Position numbers and translations under genes: made by a program | From: Streptomyces sp. NBC_01549 | Lineage (GTDB): Bacteria; Actinomycetota; Actinomycetes; Streptomycetales; Streptomycetaceae | Assembly (NCBI RefSeq): GCF_026339955.1 | Contig: NZ_JAPEPW010000001.1 | Span: 7,089,001-7,153,000 of the forward strand | Length of the DNA: 64,000 nt | Direction of reading: 5' to 3' | In this document: one piece after another, positions 42,955-51,668 of the stretch | Layout: each line of letters opens with the position of its first letter | Position numbering within the stretch: the first letter of the stretch is position 1 | The notes under the pieces: generated by a model | Database searches by the model: none | What the model saw: the letters and a program-made list of their open reading frames with translations, nothing else | What the model was told of the DNA's origin: nothing

Positions 42955-44823
42955 ATGTCGAAGTTACGTGCGCGTCTGCTCGGCGTCCTCGTGCTCCTCA
43001 CCGGCTTCCTCTCGGCGGCGGGCGCCCAGCCCGCCGCCGCGGACGGATTCCCCGACTCCCTGTGGTTCGACGCCCCGGCGGCGGCCACCCTCACGGTCGA
43101 CAAGGGCCGATTCCTCGACGGACTCGGTCGCGAGGTCGTCCTGCGCGGCTACAACGTCTCCGGCGAGACGAAACTCGAAGAGAACAGCGGCCTGCCCTTC
43201 GCCTCGGTCGCCGACGCCAAGAAGTCCGCGACGGCCCTGCGGGCCCTCGGCGGCGGCAACTCCGTGCGCTTCCTGCTCTCCTGGGCCCACGCCGAACCCG
43301 TACGAGGCCAGGTCGACTCCACCTACCTCGCCGCCGCCACCGACCAGATACGCGCCTTCCTCGACGCCGGAATCCGCGTGTATCCCGACTTCCACCAGGA
43401 CCTCTACTCCCGTTACCTCTTCAACTCGGGCAGCTGGTACACCGGCGACGGAGCGCCCAAGTGGGCCGTGGACGCCGGGAACTACGCCGCCGAGTCCTGC
43501 GGGATCTGCATCTTCTGGGGCCAGAACATCACCCAGAACGGGGCCGTGAAGCAGGCACAGTACGACTTCTGGCACAACGCGTACGGCGTCCAGGACGCCT
43601 TCCTCACCACGGCCCAGGCCACCATGGCCTATGTCAGACAGCACCTCACCACCGCCCAGTTCGCGGGCCTCGTCGGCTTCGACCCGTTCAACGAGCCGTA
43701 CGCGGGCACCTACGACTCCGGGCAGACCAGCCGCACCTGGGAGCGGGACCTGCTCTGGCCGTTCTATGTGAAGTTCCGGGCCCGGATGGACGCGGCCGGC
43801 TGGCAGGACAAGCCCGCCTTCGTCGAAGCCAACCTCTTCTGGAACTCCAACATCGACTCCCAGAAGCAGGAGGGCGGCCTGCTCGACGCGGGCACCCTCG
43901 GCCCGCGCTATGTCTTCAACACCCACTTCTACGACCAGAAGGCCATCTCGGGCATCCTCATGTGGGGCAACGCCGAGGACGGCCAGTACGCCACCGACTT
44001 CGGGACGGTCCGCGACCGTGCCTCGGCCGCGGGGACGACGGCGATCGTCAGCGAGTTCGGCCATCCGCTGTCGGGAACGGTCGCAGGCAAGGCCCCGACC
44101 GTCGACAAGGCGATGTACCAGGCCCTCGACTCCCGCCTCACGGGCGCCACCTGGTGGACCAAGCCGGCGTCCTCCGGACCGGTGCTCTCCGGCACCCAGT
44201 GGCAGTGGGACATCTACAACGGCCGCCATCACGAGCTGATGAACGGCAACGCGAGCAAGGTTCTCACCTCAGGCGACGCCTGGAACGACGAGGACCTCTC
44301 CGCCGTACGCCTCGACGACTCCGGCACGGCCGTCCTGCGCCAGGACGCCCGCCTCCTCGACCGGCTCTATCCGAGCGCGACCTCGGGCAGCGCGGTCGCC
44401 TTCACCTACGAGGACCGCTCCCGGGACGGCTCCACCACCCTGACCTGGAACCCGGTTCCGTCGTCCCTGCCGCACGTCTCCCAGCTGGTGGGATCGGGCC
44501 AGTACGGGCTGCTCCTGTGGCGCTCGGGCGGCGGCGGCGCTCCCACCGAACTCCATCTCCCGGCGTCCTTCCCGACCGCGTCCACGACGGTGGTCTCCGA
44601 CCTCGGGGCGACGATCTCCCCACCCGCGTACACCACGACCACCCCGATCGCCGTGGCCCCCGAGCCGGGCGGTACCGGAAGCCGCCGACTGCTGCTCACG
44701 GCACCGGACTCGGGGACCCTGCACTACGCGCTGGTCACGAACGGGGCGACGGCTCCGTCCGCCGACCTGCTGAGCGCGGCCCGCTCAGAACTGACCTCGT
44801 GGGCCGCGACGGCGGTCAACTAG
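42955..44823 (+). CDS. Secreted GH5 endoglycoceramidase-like hydrolase
   Basis: A 622-residue secreted glycoside hydrolase. Signal peptide to about residue 29 (LLGVLVLLTGFLSAAGAQPAAA). The GH5 barrel spans about 50-450; the acid/base is Glu247 in DPFNEPY and the nucleophile Glu367 in VSEFGHP, with FHQDLYSRY typical of the endoglycoceramidase subgroup. The C-terminal 150 residues form a beta domain. It should cut glycolipid head groups from ceramide or related lipids. ATG 42955 has no good ribosome site; TTGACG at 42929 may be the promoter. Its last 8 bp overlap the convergent propeller gene. Confidence 0.9.
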   Translation: MSKLRARLLGVLVLLTGFLSAAGAQPAAADGFPDSLWFDAPAAATLTVDKGRFLDGLGREVVLRGYNVSGETKLEENSGLPFASVADAKKSATALRALGGGNSVRFLLSWAHAEPVRGQVDSTYLAAATDQIRAFLDAGIRVYPDFHQDLYSRYLFNSGSWYTGDGAPKWAVDAGNYAAESCGICIFWGQNITQNGAVKQAQYDFWHNAYGVQDAFLTTAQATMAYVRQHLTTAQFAGLVGFDPFNEPYAGTYDSGQTSRTWERDLLWPFYVKFRARMDAAGWQDKPAFVEANLFWNSNIDSQKQEGGLLDAGTLGPRYVFNTHFYDQKAISGILMWGNAEDGQYATDFGTVRDRASAAGTTAIVSEFGHPLSGTVAGKAPTVDKAMYQALDSRLTGATWWTKPASSGPVLSGTQWQWDIYNGRHHELMNGNASKVLTSGDAWNDEDLSAVRLDDSGTAVLRQDARLLDRLYPSATSGSAVAFTYEDRSRDGSTTLTWNPVPSSLPHVSQLVGSGQYGLLLWRSGGGGAPTELHLPASFPTASTTVVSDLGATISPPAYTTTTPIAVAPEPGGTGSRRLLLTAPDSGTLHYALVTNGATAPSADLLSAARSELTSWAATAVN

Positions 44824-46084
44824 TCGAAGGACTGGTCCAGTTCGCCTCCACATGGCCGAGGCGAACACGCTGGGGGTGGTCGCCGACCGGCACCGACACC
44901 GTCTTCTGCCCCGTGGCGAAGTCGATGGCGGTGACCTGGTCGGCGCCGCTCTCGGAGACGATGCAGTCCTTGCCGTCACCGCTGACGGTCGCCCAGTACG
45001 GCTTCGAGGCGGTGACGAGCGGACCCTCCTGGAGGGTGGCGCGGTCGACGACGGTCGCGTAGTCGTCCATCGTTCCCGCGACACACAGCTTGGTGCCGGA
45101 GGGGTTCATCGAAATGCCGTGGTGGCGCGAGTCGTTGACCCAGGTGGTGCGGTCCGTGCTGGTCGCCGGGTTCATCGGCAGGGTCTTCACCCGGGTGATC
45201 CGGTCGGAGGCCACGTCGTACTCCAGGAAGCCGTTGAAGAACGACACCTGGAAGTACAGCTTGGACTCGTCGGGGCTGAAGACGGCGGGCCGGACCGCGT
45301 CGGAGAAGTCGCTGAGGCCGATGGCGTCCAGCCGCTGGCGCATGTCGATCACCTTGACCTGCTTGTAGGTGGTCGCGTCGACGACGGTGATGTGCCGGTC
45401 GCCCTTCGTCCAGTCCAGCCACGGGTCGTCGAGTGCGGTGTTCACATCGCCGATGGCCATGTTCCAGATGTACTTGCCGTCCCGCGTGAAGATGTTCTCG
45501 TGCGGCTTGTCGCCGGTGCCGAAGGAGCCCAGCTGCTTACCGGTGTTGATGTCGAGCACGTGCACGGTGTTCGCGGTCGACGCGGAGACCGCGACGCGGG
45601 TGCCGTCGGGGGAGACGGCCATGTGGTCGGATCGGTAACCCGACACGGGGAAACGCCAGTTGATCTTGTCGGTGGCGAGGTCGATCGAGACGACATCGGC
45701 GAAGCTGGGGCGGGAGACGACCACCGACTTGCCGTCGGGCGTGGAGTACATGTCGTCCACGAGCTGGTCGTGGCCCTCGCCGACGCCGTTGCGGATGGCC
45801 AGGAAGTAGATCCACTTGATCGGATCGGCGTTGATCTCCGCCATCCGTGCGTCCTTGTCCGGGACGACGTTGATCCGGCCGATCTTCGCGAAGTCACCGG
45901 TGGACTTGATCACGTCCGCGGTGCCGTCCCAGTTGTTGCCCACGAACATCACTTCGCGCAGGTCGGCTGTGGCGGCCTGCGCGGCGCTCTGCGCGGAGGC
46001 CGCGGTCGCCGTACCGCCGAGCGTGAAGGTGAGAGCGACGGCGGCGGCGAGCGTACAGAGGTGTCTGGGTCTGAGGACAGACAT
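44816..46084 (-). CDS. Secreted beta-propeller (YncE/lactonase-like) protein
   Basis: A 422-residue exported protein. Signal peptide LCTLAAAVALTFTLGGTATAASA (to about residue 31). The rest is a seven-bladed-type propeller, with repeated blade ends such as SVVVSRPSFADVVSIDLATD, VAVSASTANTVHVLDINTGK and CIVSESGADQVTAIDFATGQ. YncE-like proteins bind ligands or act as lactonases; no catalytic residues can be assigned. ATG at 46084 with the divergent TetR gene upstream and two palindromes between, so TetR control is likely. Confidence 0.88.
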   Translation of the reverse strand: MSVLRPRHLCTLAAAVALTFTLGGTATAASAQSAAQAATADLREVMFVGNNWDGTADVIKSTGDFAKIGRINVVPDKDARMAEINADPIKWIYFLAIRNGVGEGHDQLVDDMYSTPDGKSVVVSRPSFADVVSIDLATDKINWRFPVSGYRSDHMAVSPDGTRVAVSASTANTVHVLDINTGKQLGSFGTGDKPHENIFTRDGKYIWNMAIGDVNTALDDPWLDWTKGDRHITVVDATTYKQVKVIDMRQRLDAIGLSDFSDAVRPAVFSPDESKLYFQVSFFNGFLEYDVASDRITRVKTLPMNPATSTDRTTWVNDSRHHGISMNPSGTKLCVAGTMDDYATVVDRATLQEGPLVTASKPYWATVSGDGKDCIVSESGADQVTAIDFATGQKTVSVPVGDHPQRVRLGHVEANWTSPSTS

Positions 46085-46126
46085 GGTGAGTCCCTTGTCG
46101 TAGGCGGGGGGTGCGAGGCTCCGAAG

Positions 46127-46152
46127 ACTCTGAACACGACTGAGTTCAGAGT
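46127..46152. promoter_or_regulatory. 9-bp inverted repeat ACTCTGAAC-N8-GTTCAGAGT
   Basis: Perfect palindrome between the divergent propeller and TetR genes, 43 bp from the propeller start. Good candidate for the operator of the adjacent TetR-type protein. Binding inferred. Confidence 0.6.
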
Positions 46153-46155
46153 TGA

Positions 46156-46171
46156 CTTACTGGAAAGTAAG
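46156..46171. promoter_or_regulatory. Palindrome CTTACT-GGAA-AGTAAG
   Basis: Perfect 6-bp arms with 4-bp spacer, 3 bp beyond the preceding palindrome and about 88 bp before the TetR start. Size and spacing are typical for TetR-family operators; the two sites may be for separate dimers or promoters. Confidence 0.55.
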
Positions 46172-46258
46172 GAGGGGGCGCCCCTCTCCACAAGGGTCCG
46201 TGCACGACAAAATCGTCCGAGGGGCGAACGGTTCGTCCCAGTGGCGAGGGGGGAACAC

Positions 46259-46921
46259 GTGGCGGGCAGGCTCAAACAGCCGACCGGCCGTTACGGAGGC
46301 AGGACCGCCGCGGAACGACAGGCCGAGCGGCGCTCGCGCTTTCTGACCGCCGCGCTCCAACTCTTCGGCGACAGCCCGGGGTTCAGATCCACGACCATCG
46401 CGGCGCTGAGCGAGGCGGCGGGACTGTCGACGCGTCAGTTCTACGAGGAGTTCCGCACCCTCGAGGACGTGCTGGCCGCCCTCCACCTCCAGGTCAACGA
46501 CTGGGCCGAGGAGGCCGCCCTCGCCGCCCTCGCCGACGCACAGGACCTGCCGCTCGCCGAGCGCGCCACCGCGATCTTCCGCGCCTATGCCGCGAACGTG
46601 ACGGCGGACCCGCGCCGCATTCGTATCACCTTCGTCGAAATCATCGGCGTCAGCCCGCGCATGGAGGAGCAGCGGCTCGCCCGCCGGGCCCGCTGGGTCG
46701 ACTTCATCTGCGCCGAGGCGAACGCGGCCGCCGCCCGCGGTGAGGCGGTGCCGCGCGACTACCGGATCGCGGCCGCCGCCTTCATCGGCAGCGTCAACGG
46801 CCTGCTGCACGACTGGCGCGCCGGCTGGGTGGACGCGACGCTCGACGAGGTGGTCGAGGAACTGGTCCGTCAACTGCTGGGGATCCTGCGACCCGCGGGG
46901 TGGTGCCCGGAGCCTCCGTGA
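46259..46921 (+). CDS. TetR/AcrR-family regulator
   Basis: A 220-residue repressor. The helix-turn-helix is RSTTIAALSEAAGLSTRQFYEEF (about residues 42-64), the usual TetR pattern. The C-terminal part is an all-helical ligand domain. GTG at 46259 follows GGGGGGAAC closely; GTG 46241 is an alternative. It is divergent from the secreted propeller gene and likely controls it and itself through the palindromes at 46127 and 46156. Confidence 0.9.
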   Translation: MAGRLKQPTGRYGGRTAAERQAERRSRFLTAALQLFGDSPGFRSTTIAALSEAAGLSTRQFYEEFRTLEDVLAALHLQVNDWAEEAALAALADAQDLPLAERATAIFRAYAANVTADPRRIRITFVEIIGVSPRMEEQRLARRARWVDFICAEANAAAARGEAVPRDYRIAAAAFIGSVNGLLHDWRAGWVDATLDEVVEELVRQLLGILRPAGWCPEPP

Positions 46922-47296
46922 CGTGACCTCGCCGTGGGTGCCGGCCGAGGGTCGAGGTGTCCTCGAACCCGGCGGTGAGTCCCTGGAGATCCGCCGCCGG
47001 GCTCGGGACCGCGCGCCGTTCTCGTTCCCACGGCGTGGTGAGGCCGCCTTCGCGCGAGGCCGGCCCTGCCGGCGGCTCGCGACCGCCGTGGGCTTGCGCG
47101 GTCCGAGGGCCCAGGGGTGGTGGGGAGATGTGAACACGGTTGCTCCCTGGGCACCGTCCGTCCTGCGGAGGTAGGACGACGGACACGGGGAGACTCCCCT
47201 CGCGGCCGCCGGCCCGCCGGTGCGGTGGGACTCACGGTCGGCATCCCGCGGGTCGGCGGGCAAGGAACCGGCCTTGGCTGGGATATCGACGCGGAG
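46922..47296. other. 375-bp gap between TetR gene and decayed synthase
   Basis: No gene supported on either strand. Open frames here have no ribosome sites and no family resemblance. It may hold the former promoter of the decayed polyprenyl synthase that follows. Confidence 0.5.
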
Positions 47297-47957
47297 ATGG
47301 CGACCACGCTGGAAAGACTCGCCCCTCAGGCCGGCGCGGTGCGGGCCGCGGTCATGGAACTCGTACGGAACCGCGAGTTCAAGTACCCGCTCTCGGTGTT
47401 GCCGCTGATCGTGCACGCGGTGGAGACGGGCGCGCCCGAACCGGCCGTGCCGCTGGCTGTCGTGCATGAGCTGTGGTGGACCTCGGCGTGTCATCTCGAC
47501 GACCTGGCCGACGGGCAGAGCGCCCACCTCGCCGGTGGCCTCGGCCGAGCCGAGGCGCTGCTCGCCGCGGTTGTCAGTGGAAGTCCACTCCCTCTTCTCG
47601 TCGTCCAGTCGCAGGCGGTCCCGGAATCGGCGCGCGCGACTCGGTGGTCACGCCTACCGAGGGAAGTCCGGTGCCCTCGAGGTGTCTTCCCCCCGCTCCG
47701 CCGAGCGTGTCCTGAGGTTGCACGCCGACGCGAGGGATTCTTATGACGCCCGAGCGGAACTCGTCGACGCCCTTCTGGCACCTGTCGTTCTTGGTCGGTA
47801 CGAGGACGGCATCAACAAGTTCCGCGGCGAAGCGCACCGCATTCTGGATGAACTGAGCTGTGAATAGCCCTACTTGTCGGTGATGCGGAATCTGGTGGAC
47901 GACTCGTCGAGGATGCTTCTGCGCGCCGGCCTCGCTCCCGAGGTCACTGGCGGCTGA
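47297..47957 (+). pseudogene. Decayed polyprenyl (isoprenyl diphosphate) synthase
   Basis: Remnant of a Streptomyces-type polyprenyl synthetase spread over three frames. Frame 1 has LERLAPQAGAVRAAV, REFKYPLSVLPLIVH and the aspartate motif HLDDLADGQ. A frameshift near 47640 precedes DSVVT, and another frame continues YRGKSGAL. The next readable part is ERVLRLHADARDSYDARAEL...FRGEAHRILDEL, then an in-frame TAG at 47865, after which PYLSVMRNLVDDSSRMLLR continues to TGA 47957. About 160 codons of the middle (including the second Asp motif) are missing compared with a normal length near 350. It cannot make a functional enzyme. Confidence 0.7.
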
Positions 47958-48291
47958 ACGAGACGACGGTCATCAGGGCGAGAGCGGTACCGAGGAGGAA
48001 CCCGGCACACAGGCGTCGACGCAGGGCGTGGTACGTCGCCTCGTATTCGGCGCGCAGTTCCCGGCCGCGTCGTGCCGTCCGTTCCCAGGAGCGGCGGGTG
48101 AGGGCCAGGTAGGTGTCCGTGAAGCGTTCCTCGAGCTCCTCGCGTTGGGTGTCCGTCAGCCACGCCAGGGAACGGCTGAGACGAGCCGCTTCCGTCCGGC
48201 CCTCGGCCTTGGTGGCCTCGATGAGCAGATGGCCCTCCAGTTCGTTGATGAGTGCCCGCGGGGCCGGCGGGCGGTCGTCCATGGTCGTCAC
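47944..48291 (-). CDS. Small membrane protein coupled to ctaD
   Basis: A 115-residue protein with a charged helical body (RALINELEGHLLIEATKAEG, RSWERTARRGRELRAEYEAT) and one C-terminal membrane helix (LCAGFLLGTALALMTVVSF). GTG at 48291 overlaps the ctaD-like stop (GTGA), so the two are made together. It may be an accessory subunit or assembly helper of this oxidase; unrecognised family. Its 3' end overlaps the decayed synthase by 14 bp. Confidence 0.75.
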   Translation of the reverse strand: MTTMDDRPPAPRALINELEGHLLIEATKAEGRTEAARLSRSLAWLTDTQREELEERFTDTYLALTRRSWERTARRGRELRAEYEATYHALRRRLCAGFLLGTALALMTVVSFSRQ

Positions 48292-49973
48292 CGCAGTTCC
48301 TTCTGGGGCGTCTCCAGCTGTGCGGCCGCGGCCGTGATCTCCGGGTGGTGCAGGTCGAAGGCGGGGGACTCGCTGCGGATGCGCGGCAGGGTGAGGAAGT
48401 TGTGGCGCGGCGGCGGGCAGGAGGTCGCCCACTCCAGTGAGCGGCCGTAGCCCCACGGGTCGTCGGCCTCGACCTTCTCGCCGTACTTGGCGGTCTTCCA
48501 GATGTTGTAGAAGAACGGCAGCAGGGAACTGCCGAGGAGGAAGGAGAAGATGGTCGAGAGGGTGTTGAGGGTGGTCAGGCCCTCCACCGCCAGGTAGTCG
48601 GGAATACGGCGCTGCATACCGTTCGCACCCAGCCAGTGCTGCACCAGGAAGGTGCCGTGGAATCCGACGAACAGCGTCCAGAAGGTGATCTTTCCGAGGC
48701 GCTCGTCGAGCATCTTGCCGGTGAACTTCGGCCACCAGAAGTGGAATCCGGAGAACATCGCGAACACGACCGTACCGAAGATCACGTAGTGGAAGTGCGC
48801 CACCACGAAGTACGAGTCCGAGACGGGAAAGTCCATCGGCGGCGAGGCGAGCATCACACCGGTCAGACCACCGAAGACGAAGGTGATCAGGAAGCCGGTG
48901 GCCCACAGCATCGGGGTCTCGAAACTCAGCGACCCCTTCCACATCGTTCCGATCCAGTTGAAGAACTTCACACCCGTCGGTACCGCGATCAGGAACGTCA
49001 TGAAGGAGAAGAACGGGAGCAGTACGCCACCGGTGACGTACATGTGGTGCGCCCACACGGTCACGGACAGACCGGCGATCGAGATCGTCGCGGCGATCAG
49101 GCCCATGTAGCCGAACATCGGCTTGCGGGAGAACACCGGGATGACTTCGGAAATGATGCCGAAGAACGGCAGCGCGATGATGTAGACCTCCGGATGGCCG
49201 AAGAACCAGAAGAGGTGCTGCCAGAGCAGGGCCCCGCCATTGGCGGCGTCAAATACGTGGGCACCGAATTTTCGGTCCGCCTCCAGCGCGAACAGCGCCG
49301 CCGCCAGCACGGGGAAGGCCAGCAGCACCAGCACACCCGTGAGCAGCACGTTCCACACGAAGATCGGCATGCGGAACATCGTCATGCCGGGGGCGCGCAT
49401 ACAGATGATGGTGGTGATGAAGTTGACCGAGCCGAGGATCGTGCCGAAACCGGAGAGAGCCAGCCCCATGATCCACATGTCGGCGCCGACACCCGGTGAG
49501 CGGACCGCGTCCGACAGCGGCGCGTACGCGAACCAGCCGAAGTCGGCCGCGCCCTGAGGCGTCAGAAAACCGCCCACGGCGATCAGCGAGCCGAGGAGAT
49601 AGAGCCAGTACGCCAGCATGTTCAGCCGCGGGAACGCCACGTCGGGCGCGCCGATCTGCAGCGGCATGATCCAGTTCGCGAAACCGGCGAACAGCGGCGT
49701 CGCGAACATCAGCAGCATGATCGTGCCGTGCATCGTGAACGCCTGGTTGAACTGCTCGTTCGACATGATCTGCAGCCCAGGCCGGGCGAGCTCGGCGCGC
49801 ATCAGCAGCGCCATCACCCCGCCGACGCAGAAGAAGCCGAACGCCGTGACCAGATACAGCGTGCCGATCGTCTTGTGATCCGTGGTGGTCAGCCACTTCA
49901 CCGCGGCGAATCCAGGACGCCGCGCACGCGTGGGAAGGGCTGCGGGCGGCGTCGTGACTGTGGTGCTTTCCAT
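48288..49973 (-). CDS. ctaD: Cytochrome c oxidase subunit I (aa3-type), solitary
   Basis: A 561-residue heme-copper oxidase catalytic subunit with about 12 membrane helices. Heme and copper ligands are visible: TMHGTIMLL (heme a), GHPEVYI with Tyr (Cu-B and cross-link), HHMYVTGG (Cu-B) and VAHFHYV (hemes a3 and a). It begins ESTTVTTPPAALP and the frame further upstream is a shadow. Unlike the main Streptomyces ctaCDFE cluster, subunits II-IV are absent here, so this looks like a second CtaD paralog using subunits encoded elsewhere. Divergent from an ECF sigma gene. Confidence 0.93.
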   Translation of the reverse strand: MESTTVTTPPAALPTRARRPGFAAVKWLTTTDHKTIGTLYLVTAFGFFCVGGVMALLMRAELARPGLQIMSNEQFNQAFTMHGTIMLLMFATPLFAGFANWIMPLQIGAPDVAFPRLNMLAYWLYLLGSLIAVGGFLTPQGAADFGWFAYAPLSDAVRSPGVGADMWIMGLALSGFGTILGSVNFITTIICMRAPGMTMFRMPIFVWNVLLTGVLVLLAFPVLAAALFALEADRKFGAHVFDAANGGALLWQHLFWFFGHPEVYIIALPFFGIISEVIPVFSRKPMFGYMGLIAATISIAGLSVTVWAHHMYVTGGVLLPFFSFMTFLIAVPTGVKFFNWIGTMWKGSLSFETPMLWATGFLITFVFGGLTGVMLASPPMDFPVSDSYFVVAHFHYVIFGTVVFAMFSGFHFWWPKFTGKMLDERLGKITFWTLFVGFHGTFLVQHWLGANGMQRRIPDYLAVEGLTTLNTLSTIFSFLLGSSLLPFFYNIWKTAKYGEKVEADDPWGYGRSLEWATSCPPPRHNFLTLPRIRSESPAFDLHHPEITAAAAQLETPQKELR

Positions 49974-50027
49974 GCCCCGCCTGTGTCCGGCGCCGGGCCC
50001 GCTGTCACACTTGAGTGAAGCGACGAG

Positions 50028-50049
50028 CGTCACACCGACACCTGTGACG
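50028..50049. promoter_or_regulatory. Inverted repeat CGTCACA-N8-TGTGACG between ctaD and sigma gene
   Basis: Perfect 7-bp arms in the 105-bp divergent region; a smaller TCAC-N6-GTGA lies just beside it at about 50005. Could be a regulator site for either gene. Regulator not identified. Confidence 0.5.
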
Positions 50050-50078
50050 ATCGCGCACCTGCCGGACACATAGGGACT

Positions 50079-50642
50079 ATGAGCAACGACGAGACCTTCG
50101 CCGCTGCCTATCGCGAGCACTACTGGGCGGTCAGCCGCTATGTGGCGAGGCGACTGGACGGCCGGAGCAGTGATGTCGAGGAGGTGGTGGCGGAGGTCTT
50201 CACCGTCGCCTGGCGGCGCCGGTCCGACCTTCCGCCGTCCCCGCTTCCCTGGTTGTACGGGGTGGCACGCCACTGCCTGGCCAACGCCGTACGCGGCTAC
50301 GGGCGCCGCCGCAGGCTCCTCGACCGGCTCGGCAACGACGAGAGCGCGCACGGCAGACAGATCGTCGACAGCCCCGACTCCACGTCGCCGGGCGACTGGG
50401 TGCACGAGGCCCTGGCCCGGCTCTCTCCGGCCGACCAGGAGGTACTGCGCCTGACGGCCTGGGAGGAACTCGGCGTCGACGAGGTCGCCGTCGCCCTCGG
50501 CTGTGGCACCCGCGCCGCGACCATGCGCCTGCACCGCGCCCGCCGCCGGCTCAGAGCCGAGATCGACCGTATGCACGTCACCGTGGCCGCCGGCACCGCC
50601 CCTCCCGGCCGCGACACCTCGAAGGAGCACGGCCATGGCTGA
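50079..50642 (+). CDS. ECF-type RNA polymerase sigma factor
   Basis: A 187-residue sigma factor. Region 2 is FAAAYREHYWAVSRYVARRL with DVEEVVAEVFTVAWRR; region 4 is LSPADQEVLRLTAWEELGVDEVAVALGCG with an RRRLRAEI tail. It has no long C-terminal extension. Its stop overlaps the start of the next gene by 8 bp, the usual pairing of this sigma subgroup with a membrane CU044_5270-type protein that may act as anti-sigma or sensor. ATG start. Confidence 0.92.
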   Translation: MSNDETFAAAYREHYWAVSRYVARRLDGRSSDVEEVVAEVFTVAWRRRSDLPPSPLPWLYGVARHCLANAVRGYGRRRRLLDRLGNDESAHGRQIVDSPDSTSPGDWVHEALARLSPADQEVLRLTAWEELGVDEVAVALGCGTRAATMRLHRARRRLRAEIDRMHVTVAAGTAPPGRDTSKEHGHG

Positions 50643-51612
50643 CGAACTCGACATCCTGCGCCGCGCCAACCCGGTGACCGCCGCCGACCCCCGCTTCCAC
50701 GACCGCCCCCTGGACCAGCACGCGGAGCGCCGCCTCAACCGACTGCTGCACGGCGAACGGGACAGCGGGCGCCCCCGCCCGCTGCGCCGCTGGGTCTGGA
50801 GCGTTGCTGCCACGGCCGCCGTCGGTGTCGTCGTCCTGACGCTCACGCTGTCGGGATCGACCACGACCCCGGCCGTGGCCGCACCCCGCCCGCTGATGGT
50901 CGACGCGGGTTCCACCCCCGTACCCCTCGACCGGCTCGCCGACGCGGTGGCGGCGTCCGGCAGCTCGCTGCGGCTCGTCCAGGGCACCCACGTACAGACC
51001 TGGAGCATGGGCCTGGGGCCCGGGGCGCGGCCGCCGATCACCGTCCCCGTGGAGCGCGTGGTCCGCTGGAAGGCCGACGGCAGCAGCAGCGAACTCGTCG
51101 TGGCGACCGACCCCCGCCACCCGGGCAGGCCGGTCCTCACCGACGACGACCCCGTCCGCACGGTCGAGGACGGGCACGTCCTCAGCAGGCGGACCTTCCC
51201 GCCCAGTTGGAGCGACGCCCCGCCGATGGCGCGGCCGCCGCACGACGCCGAGCGGCTGCGCTCCTACCTCGAGGAGATCGACCGCAGGGGGGCGATGGAC
51301 ACCTCCGGACTCCTCGACGCCGTCGGCGAGCTGCTGGGCAACTGGACGCTCGGCACCCGCGAGGACGCCGCGCTCCTCCGCGTCCTCGCCGACGCGAAGG
51401 GGCTGCGCCCGGCCGGAGCGGTCACCGACCGGCTGGGCAGGCAGGGGCAGGCGTACGTGTACGACGACGCCACGCACTTCGTGCGACGGATGCTGATCCT
51501 CGACCCGGGGAGCGGCGCCGTACTCGGGATCGAGGACACCGTCACCAAGGACGATCCCGAGTTTGGCGTCAAGGCCGGGGACGTGATGTCGTACAGCGCG
51601 TGGATGCGCTGA
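50635..51612 (+). CDS. CU044_5270-family membrane protein, probable sigma partner
   Basis: A 325-residue protein with a short cytoplasmic N-terminus (about 55 residues), one membrane helix (WVWSVAATAAVGVVVLTLTL) and a large exported domain. This layout fits an anti-sigma or sensor partner of the ECF factor encoded just upstream (8-bp overlap, AAGGAG 8 nt before ATG). No zinc-binding anti-sigma motif is seen in the N-terminus, so the mechanism is unclear. Convergent with folD. Confidence 0.85.
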   Translation: MADELDILRRANPVTAADPRFHDRPLDQHAERRLNRLLHGERDSGRPRPLRRWVWSVAATAAVGVVVLTLTLSGSTTTPAVAAPRPLMVDAGSTPVPLDRLADAVAASGSSLRLVQGTHVQTWSMGLGPGARPPITVPVERVVRWKADGSSSELVVATDPRHPGRPVLTDDDPVRTVEDGHVLSRRTFPPSWSDAPPMARPPHDAERLRSYLEEIDRRGAMDTSGLLDAVGELLGNWTLGTREDAALLRVLADAKGLRPAGAVTDRLGRQGQAYVYDDATHFVRRMLILDPGSGAVLGIEDTVTKDDPEFGVKAGDVMSYSAWMR

Positions 51613-51668
51613 GCGGCCCCGAAGCCCGGTGAGCGGACCCGAAACGCCGCAAGCGAAGTCGAAACGCC

